Shown here in pieces: positions 22,273 to 32,200 of a stretch of 64,000 nucleotides of DNA (the stretch's first letter is position 1; every line of letters starts with the position of its first letter). The stretch is taken from NCBI GenBank assembly GCA_021292165.1, contig CM037878.1, forward strand, positions 235,381,546 through 235,445,545, written 5' to 3'. This stretch comes from Shinisaurus crocodilurus. Its lineage: Eukaryota > Chordata > Lepidosauria > Squamata > Shinisauridae. The notes below the pieces were generated by a model. It was not told the DNA's origin. It was given only the letters and a program-made list of their open reading frames with translations, and did not search any database. Position numbers and translations under genes: made by a program.

Positions 22273-23420
22273 AATTTTATTTATTTATTTTATTATATTT
22301 GTTAATCGCCCATCTGGCCGGTCACCCGGCCACCCTGGGCGATGTACAATTAAAACAATACAATAAAACATGATAATTAAAACACGATAAAAATGCTTTT
22401 AAAATCCTAACCCACCCCATATTCCCGCCTGAAATACCACGTTTTTAATGCGCAGCAGAAGCTCATCACGGAGGGGGCATGGTGAAGGTCACTAGGAAGG
22501 GAGTTCCATAACTTGGGGGCCGCTACAGAGAAGGCCCTCTTCCTAGTCCCCACCATCCTGGCTGCTCTGGCTGATGGAATAAGAAGATGGCCATCCGTGA
22601 CAGATCTTGTTGAGTGGCCTACTTGATGTTGTTGGAGGCGCTCCATAGCAGATGGAGTTGATACAGCGTCGCCCGGCTCACAGCTGACACCTGAGCCTCC
22701 ATGGACAGCTGGGAATCTAGAATGATCCCCAAGTTGCGGACCTGGTCCTTCAGGGGTAGATGTACCCCATTCAGCACCAGGTCAACATCCCCTAACCTCC
22801 CCTTGTCTCCCACCAGAAGTACCTCGGTCTTGTCAGGATTCAGTTTCAACATGTTCCTTCCCATCCAGCCACCCACTGCCTCCAGGCACTTGGACAGAGT
22901 CTCAATGACCAACCTTGGTGAGGACTTGAAAGAGAGGTAGAGCTGCGTGTCATCCGCATATTGATGACATCGCACCCCAAACCTCCTGATGATAGCTCCC
23001 AGCGGCTTTAGGTAGATGTTGAATAGCATCGGGGAGAGGATGGAACCCTGCGGCACCCCACAAGTGAGCAGCCGAGGGTCTGAAACCTCCTCCCCAAGAA
23101 CAACCCCCTGGTACCTTCCAGAGAGGAAGGACCAGAACCACTGCAATACAGTGCCTCCGATACCCAACCCCTTCAGGCAGTCCAGGAGGATACCGTGGTC
23201 CACGGTATGAAAAGCCGCTGAGAGATCGAGGAGGACTAGGAAGGAACGTTCGCCCCTCTCCAAGGCCCTCCTCATATCATCCACCAAGGCGACCAAGGCC
23301 GTTTCCGTCCCATGTCCAGGCCTGAAGCCTGACTGGCATGGATCTAAATAATCGGCTTCATCTAAGTGTGCCTTCAACTGAGCCCCCACCACTCGCTCAA
23401 TCACCTTGACCAGAAATGAA
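22273..23420 (-). mobile_element. 5'-truncated L2 LINE
   Basis: A minus-strand L2 copy. The 3' end (plus 22273-22350) has the AT tail, then GTTAATCGCCCATCTGGCCGG and GGCGATGTACA, matching the tail of the plus-strand L2 at 46.8-50.4 kb. It covers only the reverse transcriptase onward, so it is 5'-truncated near 23420. It also lacks about 300 bp inside the C-terminal part near 22640-22650 compared with the other copy. Confidence 0.9.
22407..22646 (-). pseudogene. L2 ORF2 C-terminal fragment
   Basis: 79 codons matching the end of the L2 protein at 50060-50280: LQQHQVG, TRKRAFSVAAPKLWNSLPSDL and LKTWYFRREY. It lies just downstream of the RT fragment, out of frame with it because of the internal deletion. 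No function expected. Confidence 0.85.
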
Positions 23421-23509
23421 GTGTGCCATCTTCTTCCCTCCATGCTCTCTGGCAGGCAATGACACTCAGAGCTAGGGATGTAGCCGAGCAGCCCATCAGA
23501 CAGGAGCAA
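22619..23509 (-). pseudogene. L2 reverse transcriptase fragment
   Basis: An open frame of 296 codons, recognisable as L2 from about residue 31 (VKVIERVVGAQ). It contains the RT motifs LLDLSAAFHTVDH, CGVPQGSILSPMLFN and YADDTQLYL, in which the DD pair binds the catalytic metal. The usual SAAFD aspartate is replaced by H (SAAFH), so a catalytic aspartate is lost. The frame ends at an internal deletion, after which the C-terminal piece follows at 22407-22646. The first 30 residues come from flanking sequence. Non-functional. Confidence 0.9.
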
Positions 23510-23990
23510 GGCCTGAACTGGGCCTGCTCGCGTCCGACGGGCTGCTCAGCCCCGTGCACGGGCTTTACCTGGGCTCTCCGCCGAGCGGAGAGCCTTCCTC
23601 CCTGTCCGATGGGTCCCGTAGAGTTACTTCCGGCGCGGAGCCTGCTCTGTCGCGCTGGACCCCCCGTGCTCTATTTTTGGCTGGGGAAACCAGGGGGCAA
23701 CAGGGTTGTTTAAGGAACCTGTTGCCCTGGTTCCTCCCACCAAAATAGAGTGCAGGTCCAGCGCGCCAGAGCAGTACAGCACAGGACCAGGTAGGCGGCG
23801 GGGGGGTCCTGGCTGTACTGCTCTGGCGCGCTGGACCCCCGTCTGCACTCTGTTTTGGACAGAGCACGCTGGACCCCCGCCTGCATTCTGAAGAGCGGGA
23901 TTGGGCCGCCGCCGCTCGCTGGGGGGCCGAGCCCGGAGCGACCCTCCCGCCGACTCCAGCTCGGCCCCACCACTACTCAGAGCATTATTT
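23473..23990. repeat. GC-rich fold-back element
   Basis: It starts TAGGGATGTAGCC. It contains a hairpin centred near 23707, with CTATTTTTGGCTGGGG...CAACAGGG facing CCTGTTGCCCTGG...CCAAAATAG. Direct and inverted repeats of GCTCTGGCGCGCTGGACC occur at about 23645, 23755 and 23815. Minus ORFs of 87-146 codons are chance products of GC-rich sequence. The right boundary is uncertain. Confidence 0.5.
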
Positions 23991-24315
23991 TGTGCTACAG
24001 AGAGGTCCCAACTAAGCCCTCCCTGCCTTTTGGTAGTCCCTACCCTTTCTCCAAGATAAGGCATCTTACTTACTTACTGATTTATTTATTTTGCTTGAGG
24101 GAGTTTGGGGTCGGGACTAGCAGGGCAGGCTGGGTAGTGGCAGGGGTGCTAGGAGAAGTACATCTGAGTCCCATCTTGCAGGGGGAACAATTTGGGAGGA
24201 AATGTGGAATCAACATGTAATAAAAACAAATACATCCAGAATACTGTTCACTAACAGAGCAATCCAAAGGGGGATGGAGGAGGAGAATCCATAGCAGCTG
24301 AGCCTGCCTGCCAAG
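23991..24315. other. No feature recognised
   Basis: Short sequence between the fold-back block and the CR1 3' end; nothing recognised. Confidence 0.5.
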
Positions 24316-24414
24316 CTCATAGAATCATAGAATCATATCATAGAAAAGTAGAGTTGGAAGGGGCCTACAACAAAGCCATCGAGTCCAACCCCCTGCTCAG
24401 TGCAGGAATCCAGG

Positions 24415-25650
24415 TCAAAGCATCCCTGACAGATGGCTGTCCAGCTGCACCTTGAATGCTTCCAGATTGGGAGAGCCCACCACCTCCCTAGGTAGTTGAT
24501 TCCATTGTCTTATTGCTCTAACAGTCAGGAAATTTTTCCTGGTGTTTAGGTGGAATCTAGGTTCCTGTAACTTGAGCCCATTATTCCGTGTCCTGCAAAC
24601 TGGGATGATCAAGAAGAGATCCTGGCCCTCCTCTGTGTGACATCCCTTCAAATACTGGAAGAGTGCGATCATATCTCCCCTCAGTCTCCTCTTCTGAAGG
24701 CTAAACATGCCCAGTTCTTTCAGTCTCTCCTCATAGGGCCTTGTTTCCAGTCCCTTTATCATCCTTGTTGCCCTCCTCTGAACCCTCTCCAGTTTGTCTA
24801 TGTCCTTCTTAAAGTGAGGTGCCCAGAACTGGACGCAGTACTCAAGATGAGGCCTAACCAGTGCCGAGTAAAGGGGAATTATCACTTCCCGCGATTTGGA
24901 AGCTATACTTCTATTAATACAGCCCAAAATTGCATTTGCCTTCTTTGCAGCCACATCGCATTGCTGGCTCATATTCAGTTTGTGATCTACCACAATTCCA
25001 AGATCCTTCTCACTTGTAGTATTGTTGAGCCAAGTGTCCCCCATTCTGTAACTCTGCATTTGGTTTCCTTTCCCTAGGCGCAGCACTTGGCATTTATCCC
25101 TATTAAATTTCATTCTGTTGTTTTCGGCCCAGCGCTCCAGCCTATCGAGGTCCCTTTGAATTTTGTTTCTGTCTTCCAGAGTATTAGCTGTTCCACCCAA
25201 CTTTGTGTCATCTGCAAATTTGATAAGCATTCCCTGTACCTCCTGATCCAAGTCATTAATAAAAATGTTGAAGAGCACCGGGCCCAGGACCGAGCCCTGT
25301 GGTACCCCGCTCGTTACCTCTCCCCAGTTTGAGAAGGAACCATTGATAAGCACTCTTTGAGTCCGATTCTGTAGCCAATTGTGGATCCACCTGATAGTTG
25401 TTCCATCTAGCGCACTCTTAGCTAGCTTACTAATCAGGATATCATGAGGCACTTTGTCGAAAGCTTTGCCGAAGTCCAGATATATAATGTCCACAGCATT
25501 CCCACAGTCCACAAGGGAGGTTACCCGATCAAACAATGAGATCAGATTAGTCTGACAGGATTTGTTCTTGACAAATCCATGCTGGCTTCTAGTAATCACT
25601 GCATTGTTTTCAAGGTGCTTGCAGACTGACTTCTTTATAATCTGCTCCAA
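24415..25650 (-). pseudogene. CR1 reverse transcriptase, partial ORF2
   Basis: An open frame of 411 codons covering most of the RT and the C-terminal region of CR1 ORF2. RT motifs are present: YLDFGKAFDKVPHD (about residues 57-70), SGVPQGSVLGPVLFN (114-128) and FADDTKLGG (145-153). The catalytic aspartates are intact. The C-terminal region has WNQLPREVV and ends LDSHLSGML just before the 3' UTR. The first methionine shown is internal to the natural protein. The enzyme copied CR1 RNA at nicked target DNA; this copy is dead because its 5' half is missing and frames are broken. Confidence 0.93.
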
Positions 25651-25775
25651 AATCTTCCCGGGGATTGATGTCAGACTGACTGGCCTATAGTTCCCAGGTT
25701 CCTCCTTTTTGCCCTTTTTGAAGATGGGAACAACATTTGCCCTCCTCAGTCATCTGGCACTTCACCTGTCCTCCA

Positions 25776-26360
25776 TCATTTCTCAAAGATAATAGACAGT
25801 GGTTCTGAGAGTTCTTCTGCCAGTTCCTTTATTACTCTAGGATGCAGCTCATCAGGCCCTGGAGATTTAAACTCGTTCAGAGTAATCAGGTGCTCCTTGA
25901 CCATTTGCCTATCAATCTCAAGCTGCAATCCTGCCCCTTCAGTCTGCACTTCAGGTTTGCCAGGGGGGTCATAGACCCTCTTTTGGGAGAAGACCGAGCC
26001 GAAGTAGGAATTGGACACTTCTGCCTTTTCTTTGTCTTCTGTTATCAATTTTCCATCCTCATTGCGTAGTTGAACCACCAGTTCTTTCTTCTGTCTTTTA
26101 CTGTGCATGTATCTGAAGAAAGCTTTTTTGTTGCTTTTAGCATTTCTCGCTAACCTTAGCTCATTCTCAGCTTTAGCCTTCCTGACACTATTCCTGCAGT
26201 TCTGTGCTACCTGCCTGTACTCTTCCCCTGTAGCCTGTCCTTCCTTCCACTTCCTATACGTGTCCTTTTTTGTTTTCAGGTCATCTTTGAGTTTATTGTG
26301 AAGCCACATTGGCTTCTTCTGTTGCCCTCTGCCTTTTTTCCTTTTGGGAATTGTTTGCAA
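25776..26360 (-). pseudogene. CR1 ORF2, region between endonuclease and RT
   Basis: 194 codons rich in lysine and arginine. KKKPMWLHNKLKDDLKTKK and FRYMHSKRQKKE are typical of the CR1 segment linking endonuclease to RT, and it runs into the first RT motif (KSPGPDELHPRVIKEL). A frame break near 25650-25776 separates it from the rest of RT. Degenerate fragment. Confidence 0.88.
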
Positions 26361-26402
26361 TTGTGCCTTTAAAATTTCCTTTTTTAAAAACTCCCACCCC
26401 TC

Positions 26403-26660
26403 CTATGCTCCCTTTCTCGTGAGAGTCGCTTGCCATGGGATCTTACTAATCATTGTTCTGAGTTTGTTAAAATTGGCTTTCCTAAAATCCAGGGTACGTG
26501 TTTGGCTACACTCAGCTTTTGCTTCCGTTAGAATCAAGAACTCAAGTATAACATGGTCACTTTCCCCCAGAGTTCCCGAAACTGCCACTTTATCCACTAA
26601 CTCGTCTCTGTTGGTTAGAATCAGGTCAAGGATAGCCGATCCTCTAGTTCCTTCCTCCAC
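26403..26660 (-). pseudogene. CR1 endonuclease C-terminal fragment
   Basis: 85 codons with SAILDLILTNRDELV and ESDHVILEF, matching the last motifs of the CR1 apurinic-type endonuclease, including the SDH catalytic histidine region. The N-terminal catalytic residues are missing because the element is 5'-truncated near 26690. Confidence 0.88.
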
Positions 26661-26690
26661 TTTCTGTAGGGTGGATGGTGGTTTGGCTCT

Positions 26691-27231
26691 GGGACTGGTG
26701 AAACTTTCTCCTCATTTTGAGGACATGTTGGGGGAATGGGAGGGCTTTTGGATCCTATGGATTCAACCCTTCCCCAATCTGTCCCTGGAATGCCTCCTTT
26801 TTTCCCTCTCCACCATTGGAATGCTAATGGCAGAGGAGCAATGGTGGCAGACCTTCATGCCACAGGTTGGAGGCGTCCCAGGGTAGACCTCCTTCTCTGT
26901 CCATGAACCTCCCTTTCCAGTCCATTATATCCCATACTTCTGGGATAGCTTCCCAGGGTCTGTAGGATTATTGCCTACAAGATTTCCTCTTTGCATGTTC
27001 TATGTGAATTTGGGATTACTATTATCCCTTTTTAATCAAATACCGTAGAGTCTGTAATAATAAAGTCATAAAGTTGGCCATGAAATCCAACGATATGGTA
27101 TATGATTACATTATTTTTATCCATCAGGCTAGTTAATCTGTTAGAGAGAGATAAATGTTTGGCATGATTTGTGCTTGCCTTATTCAAATGAATCATGTTT
27201 TATATTACAATTGATTCATAATCTTATTTAT
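26691..27231. other. No feature recognised
   Basis: Flank of the CR1 copy, AT-rich towards the right. No coding or repeat signal is identified. Confidence 0.5.
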
Positions 27232-27420
27232 TTATTTATTTATTTCATTTTTATACCGCCCAATAGCCGAAGCTCTCTGGGCGGTTCACAGCAATTAACA
27301 AGACAGTCCCTGCCCACAGGCTTACAATCTAAAAAGACATGACACACAAGGAAAAAGGAATGGGGAGGGAAGAAGGGGGAATATTAATTAATACTCCTGG
27401 CAGAACTGGTGGAATGGTCC
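27232..27420 (-). mobile_element. 3' end of an unidentified retroelement
   Basis: On the minus strand the segment ends with an AAAT-unit tail (plus 27232-27255). It is preceded by a small stem, CCGCCCA facing TGGGCGG around AGCCGAAGCTCTC (plus reading). A stem just before a short-unit tail is typical of LINE or SINE 3' ends recognised by a reverse transcriptase. The family is not identified. Confidence 0.5.
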
Positions 27421-28245
27421 TGCGCTCCCTCTCATCTCCCTCCTCTCAGCCTGCTGGAATGGCTGGTGGTGGTAGCAATTGAGGGAGGAGGAGCCGTCAT
27501 GAGGGCGGCCTCTCATCTTGTTCTCACTACTTCCCTGAGTTAAGTTATATGTTGTGTTGATCTTTAATTTTGTGAAATCTATGAATCCTTTTAGGAAGTT
27601 GAAACTATAGTGATTATGGCTAAAGCCCAAACAACTATTCAGCTAGAACCACATACCTGAGGGACCCTTGGACCTATGGATCTTAAACAGCAGCTTCCCA
27701 TGCTACATGGAAATTCACGTTTGAAATGGCTGAAAGTTTCAAAAGTTGTTTGTAATGTAGTGTGGCATTCTGCGTTTTTTAAAACCATGTCCACAAACAG
27801 AAGGAACTCTTCCATTTGCAGAGCAGCAAATCTGTATCCAAACCTATTGCCTTTTTCTGTGTAATAAGTATTTTACTTCTTACAGATTATTTACATAATT
27901 TCCATACTACAGTGTGATATTTACTTAATATATGTAGTTTTGAAATATGTCGCATAATAGTCCCCATTAACAGTGTGAGGCTATTGAATATTGATGTAGT
28001 CTTGTAAAATGTGTTATATAACTGTGATGATCAAAATGGGGTTGATGAGTAGGTGTGAGTAGATGTGGAAAAATAGCTGTTCAAATCTGTAATATTTCTA
28101 CTGTGTGTTACTTCAGAGGATTTTAAAGTGTATTTCATTTGTCTACTCTTTTGAAAAACCTTCTATTCAGATGTGTTGGGTATTTCAGCAACTTAGTATT
28201 GCTTTGCATATTTAACCTCATGTTTTTATCAGGCCATATGAAGAG
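27421..28245. other. AT-rich stretch without a supported gene
   Basis: No ORF with a domain and no repeat end is recognised. Confidence 0.5.
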
Positions 28246-28495
28246 CTTTTCTACATGAGGCATTTATCATGCACTCATCATTCCCTACTCACGGTTCCTT
28301 ACGGGTTCTTTAGACAATGTCATGACCCTCCAGTTTCACTCCTGTTTGTAAACAACACTTCCCACAAGTTTTTTTTAGAGCAGAGAAAATGGGGTATTAT
28401 TTTTAATGGCGAAAGAAAGCAGGACGTTCTCATGTGTATTTACGCTAATCTGCTATTCCACAGTGCCACCTAGAGGTAATGTAGCAGAAAAGCAG
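28246..28495 (+). mobile_element. Inverted-repeat element, empty-site copy
   Basis: It begins TTTTCTACATGAGGCATTTAT, related to the start of 37789-38434, and continues with GCACTCATCATTCCCTACTCACGG and TTTTTTTAGAGCAGAGAAAA, parallel to that element. It lacks the 264-bp mariner-type insertion found in the 37.8 kb copy. The right end is eroded. Confidence 0.55.
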
Positions 28496-28668
28496 GAAAG
28501 GACAAGCTCTTTGTGTAGTGCTCGGATCTCAACTCTGTGATTCAACCTAAAGCAGATTCAGGAGATTAACAGCCTCATGCAGAAAAGCTCCAAGAATAAA
28601 ATAAAACAAGGAAGTACATCAGAAGAAGGCCAAGCACATAAAGGCAGAGAGGTGCTGGATGAGACTAT

Positions 28669-28710
<42 letters not shown>
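28669..28710. repeat. (GAT)n microsatellite
   Basis: About 14 GAT units. Reading frames here encode poly-Met, poly-Asp or poly-Ser by repetition and are not genes. Confidence 0.95.
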
Positions 28711-28791
28711 GCACTGCAATACTAACTCACAGAGCTGGCTCACTAGAAGGAGTTAATATCAGGCAGAGGTGTCCCTCCACCCAGCAGGGTG

Positions 28792-28827
28792 CTCCATCTG
28801 CTCCAGCAGTTTCTGGAGCAGATGGAG
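28792..28827. repeat. 15-bp perfect hairpin
   Basis: CTCCATCTGCTCCAG, a 6-base loop, then CTGGAGCAGATGGAG. The arms are exact complements. No adjoining gene suggests a role. Confidence 0.8.
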
Positions 28828-28829
28828 AA

Positions 28830-29133
28830 ATGTGGAGGACTCTGCAGGCAGAACACTACCACCAGCAGTTCTTCCACTTGCAGTAGCAAAGGCCCCAAAA
28901 GAAGGCATTTTGATGTGCAGTGCTGGCAGCTTTAGATCCCCTCCAGATCCCCTGAGGAATCCTCAGCTCTGCACGCCTAGCTGGCATGACAACCCCTCCC
29001 CCATGCTGTGTTGTTGCTTTTTTGTTTAGTTTTTGCAATTGGGGAGATTTTTTTTTAAAAAACAACAGCTTTGCTGTGGAGGGAACCCCACCTTCTAACC
29101 TGGTTGGCACAAGCCACAAAGCAGTTGATGAGG
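28830..29133. other. No feature recognised
   Basis: Flank beyond the 3' tail of the L1/other-LINE chimera, with a T-rich/A-rich patch at 29049-29064. No L1 3' UTR is recognised here. Confidence 0.45.
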
Positions 29134-29602
29134 TGAATGAATGAATGAATGAATATTTATTATGGTCATTGACCAGAACCAACAATAACATTAAAACAAG
29201 GAAACAATCAATCAATGAAACATGCATTACTACTATATACCAGCATACAACTCAGGTTAACAGCAAAATTTTATATCAAAATTATAACAGACAAGCAAGG
29301 CCAGAGTTAGAGGTTTAAAAGGTGCGTCATGTTATGGCAGTTGCACAAAAATTAGCCACTTTGTTAGTGATATGAGGAACCGTATCAGCGAGTAGCAGGG
29401 AAATATAGAATTTTTCAGTTCTACCCGGGCAATTATATAAGATAGGAAGAATAAGCTCTTCATGAAGATCCCAGTAGAAGGGGCAATATAAAAGTACATG
29501 CCCCACAGATTCTACTTCCCCAATAACTCTATAATTGTTCATTATTCCAAAAATACAATATATCTTGACAGGGTAAACTCCCTTTCCCCCTTTTAAACAC
29601 AT
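29134..29602 (-). pseudogene. C-terminal and 3' end of a different LINE
   Basis: From about 29580 leftwards the minus strand encodes ESVGHVLLYCPFYWDLHEE and PGRTEKFYISLLLADTVPH, and ends FCATAIT at about 29327. The H-X4-C element, with an upstream Cys, resembles the zinc-finger end found in several LINE clades but not L1. After the stop comes a 3' UTR, an AATAAA (plus 29155-29165 region) and a TTCA-unit tail. The clade is not identified. It adjoins L1 ORF2 without any visible boundary repeat. Confidence 0.6.
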
Positions 29603-30713
29603 ATTCCAAAAATAAACCCCAAATATCCTTAAAATTATTTTTCTTTAATTGACCCCTTTTGCATTTAATATTACAAGTCAACATATCATTCAAAGCCATA
29701 TCCCATACTTCCTTATACCATTCAGTAATAGTGAAAACTTGCTGGATTTTCCATTTCCTTGCTATCATTAGTCTACCTGCCGTTAACAAATTTATGATTA
29801 ATTCTTTAACATTTTGTGAACCGATCACCTTTTCCGTTATTGTTAGCAAAGCTAGTTTAGGGCATACCTCTAAATCAACTCCAACAATTTCTGATATTTC
29901 CTCAAAAATCATTTTCCAAAAATCCATTACATTTTTACAACTCCACCACATATGAGCATATGTACCCAATTCCTGACATCCTCGCCAACACATTGGAGAA
30001 CATTTATTATCTATTCTATTTAATCTCACTGGGGTCAAATACCATCTCCAAATTAGCTTATAAAAATTCTCTTTAATTCTTATAGACATATTTTTCAATA
30101 TTCGCCTATCCCAAATCTTATTCCACTCATCCTTTGATATTTCCTCTTCAAACTCTGTATCCCAAACTATTTTAAGATTTTCTGCTTGCTCTTCTGATTT
30201 CTGCAACATTTTATATAACATCTTTGTAAGACCCCTAGCTGATGCATTTCCTTCTACGAGTTCTCTAGACATAACCACCTGCTCAAATGCAGTGAAATCC
30301 CTTTCATGCTCATGTCTCCTCTTCCATTTCTTACCCCATTGTACTAATTGAATTAAATTTAACCAAGAAATTCTTCCTGCCCCAACCCTATCAATTATTT
30401 GCTGTCTTGTCTCCATTTTTTCCAGCCAATCCATTAAAGTTATCACCTTTTTCTCTCTAAAAATTCGTTCTAAATGTCTAACATTCTCGGGAAAATCTTC
30501 CATAACCACCACTGGAGTAAGCGGGGATATACCTGGTAAAAATATTTCCTTATTTCTACCCCAAATTTCTAACATATTTTTTAAAAAGGGATTTTCTAAT
30601 CTTTTTGTCATAATATGTCCTTGTTTTGTAAATAAGAATTTATCCACCCTATTACCCAATTCAAATGCTTCTATTTCCCACCACATAAAATCTTTTCTAA
30701 CAATAATATCCAT
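29529..30713 (-). CDS. L1 ORF2 C-terminal region with cysteine motif
   Basis: 394 codons. The first 378 or so match the C-terminal third of L1 ORF2. They include YLTPVRLNRI, the cysteine-histidine motif MCWRGCQELGTYAHMWWSC (C-X3-C-X7-H-X4-C) and WNKIWDRRILKNMS. The last 16 residues come from the foreign 3' segment that begins near 29580. The methionine is internal; upstream residues in this frame (KIGGLGLPNLKWYYIANQL) also belong to L1 ORF2 and extend to the G-run at 30819-30826. Confidence 0.88.
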   Translation of the reverse strand: MDIIVRKDFMWWEIEAFELGNRVDKFLFTKQGHIMTKRLENPFLKNMLEIWGRNKEIFLPGISPLTPVVVMEDFPENVRHLERIFREKKVITLMDWLEKMETRQQIIDRVGAGRISWLNLIQLVQWGKKWKRRHEHERDFTAFEQVVMSRELVEGNASARGLTKMLYKMLQKSEEQAENLKIVWDTEFEEEISKDEWNKIWDRRILKNMSIRIKENFYKLIWRWYLTPVRLNRIDNKCSPMCWRGCQELGTYAHMWWSCKNVMDFWKMIFEEISEIVGVDLEVCPKLALLTITEKVIGSQNVKELIINLLTAGRLMIARKWKIQQVFTITEWYKEVWDMALNDMLTCNIKCKRGQLKKNNFKDIWGLFLEYVFKRGKGSLPCQDILYFWNNEQL

Positions 30714-30772
30714 GATATATCTAAGTTGATTAGCTATATAATACCATTTTAAATTAGGGAGACCAAGTCCCC

Positions 30773-32200
30773 CTATTTTTTGAGCTTTATACCATCTATT
30801 CTTAGTAATCCTTGATTTCCCCCCCCATTACAATAGCTATTTAACATTACTTGCCACTCTTTAATTTCTTTCTCTGATATCTTATATGGTATCATTCTAA
30901 ATAAAAAATTAAACTTCGGTAAAATCTTCATTTTAATCAAAGCTATCCTACCAAACCACGATAATCCCAATTTTTTATAATCCTCTATTTGATTTTTAAC
31001 TTCATCTTTTAGTTTTTTAAAATTACATTCCCCTATTTTATCCAAATCTTTTAATATATCAATACCTAAATATTTAATTATATTTTTTATCTTTATATCC
31101 ACTCCCCTTTGTTTAAATCCCCTTTCCTCCAGTTTACTATAATTAAATGTCATTATCTCCGATTTATCCCAATTAACTTTTAACCCTGTTACTTCTCTAA
31201 ATTCATCTAAATGTTTCTCTATCCAATCCCAATTTTCTATAGGCCGTTCTAATGTTAACAAGATATCATCTGCAAAAAGGTTTATCTTACATTTGGTCTC
31301 TATTCCTATCCCCAATAATTTCTTCTCCTGTCTTATCGAATTCGCTAACAATTCCATAACTAACACAAATAATACTGGGGAAAGGGGACAACCCTGTCTA
31401 GTTCCCCGGCCTAGGCTAATAGTTTCTGTTATTCCATCGTTTACAATTACCGACGTGACACTATGAGTACATAATTGGATAGTAATACCTATAAATTTTT
31501 CTCCAAACCCCATAGTTTTTATTAACATCTTTAATGCAGGCCATTCCACACAATCAAAGGCTTTAAAAATATCCAATGCAAGAACCCCCGCTTTCAAATT
31601 ATTTTTCTTTATTAAATAAATTATATTCAGAACCCTTCTTGTTAAATCTGCCATTTGTCTTCCTTGAATAAACCCACATTGATCTATCCCTATATACTTA
31701 TTTAGAAAACTATTCATTCTTCTAGCTAAAATTGCTGTCAATAGTTTAGCATCTTGATTAATTAATGATATTGGTCTATAAGAACCTGGTTCTGCTAAAT
31801 CCTTCCTTGGTTTCGGGATTAAAATGGTCAAGGACTGTTTCCATGACGGGGGGATCTCTCCCCCCTGTAAAATATCATTAAACAACCGTTTTAACTTCGG
31901 AATTAACATTTTTTTAAAGACTTTATAATATTCCGCCCCCAGACCATCCAGTCCTGGCGTTTTCCCCTGTTTTAATTTATTTATAGCACTTTCTATTTCA
32001 ATTTCTGTGAATGGTTGCTCCATTTTCTCTCTATCTTCATCCTGGATTTTTATTTTTAAATTTTTCTCGATATATCTTCTACTCTCAGCTTCCGACCATT
32101 TTCCTGCCTTATATAACTCCGTGTAATATTCATGAAAAATTTTCAATTTATCCTTTACTAGATTATATTCTTTACCCCTCTTATCTTTAATCATCCCCAC
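30773..32200 (-). CDS. L1 ORF2 reverse transcriptase domain (middle part)
   Basis: 475 codons of ORF2, continuing the protein after the A-run break. RT motifs in order: YRPISLINQDAKLLTAILARR (about 141-161), QCGFIQGRQ (174-182), LALDIFKAFDCVEW (207-220), GTRQGCPLSPVLF (266-278) and NLFADDILL (307-315). The catalytic aspartates are intact. The listed first codon is GTG and is not a real start. The frame is lost at an 8-base G-run (plus 30819-30826), after which the C-terminal part lies in a third frame. In life it would be one polypeptide with the neighbouring parts, copying L1 RNA in the nucleus. Confidence 0.92.
   Translation of the reverse strand: MGMIKDKRGKEYNLVKDKLKIFHEYYTELYKAGKWSEAESRRYIEKNLKIKIQDEDREKMEQPFTEIEIESAINKLKQGKTPGLDGLGAEYYKVFKKMLIPKLKRLFNDILQGGEIPPSWKQSLTILIPKPRKDLAEPGSYRPISLINQDAKLLTAILARRMNSFLNKYIGIDQCGFIQGRQMADLTRRVLNIIYLIKKNNLKAGVLALDIFKAFDCVEWPALKMLIKTMGFGEKFIGITIQLCTHSVTSVIVNDGITETISLGRGTRQGCPLSPVLFVLVMELLANSIRQEKKLLGIGIETKCKINLFADDILLTLERPIENWDWIEKHLDEFREVTGLKVNWDKSEIMTFNYSKLEERGFKQRGVDIKIKNIIKYLGIDILKDLDKIGECNFKKLKDEVKNQIEDYKKLGLSWFGRIALIKMKILPKFNFLFRMIPYKISEKEIKEWQVMLNSYCNGGGNQGLLRIDGIKLKK

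Larger units (their letters stand above)
24316..26690 (-). mobile_element. 5'-truncated CR1 LINE
   Basis: A minus-strand CR1 retrotransposon. Its 3' end (plus 24316-24345) has the family's hallmark ATTCTATGATTCTATGA-type octamer repeats. It is followed inward by GGGGGTTGGACTCGATGG and the ORF2 coding region. The 5' truncation falls near 26690, inside the endonuclease domain, so only its C-terminal part remains. The ORF is broken near 26380 and 25700. The terminal 70 bases are the likely source of the 5S SINE tail. Confidence 0.93.

Noticed and set aside
23554..24064. 146-codon Arg/Pro-rich minus ORF
   Set aside because: Lies in a fold-back GC-rich repeat; the frame crosses hairpin arms and repeated modules.
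28558..28886. ORFs with poly-Met or poly-Ser
   Set aside because: Produced by the (GAT)n microsatellite at 28669-28710.
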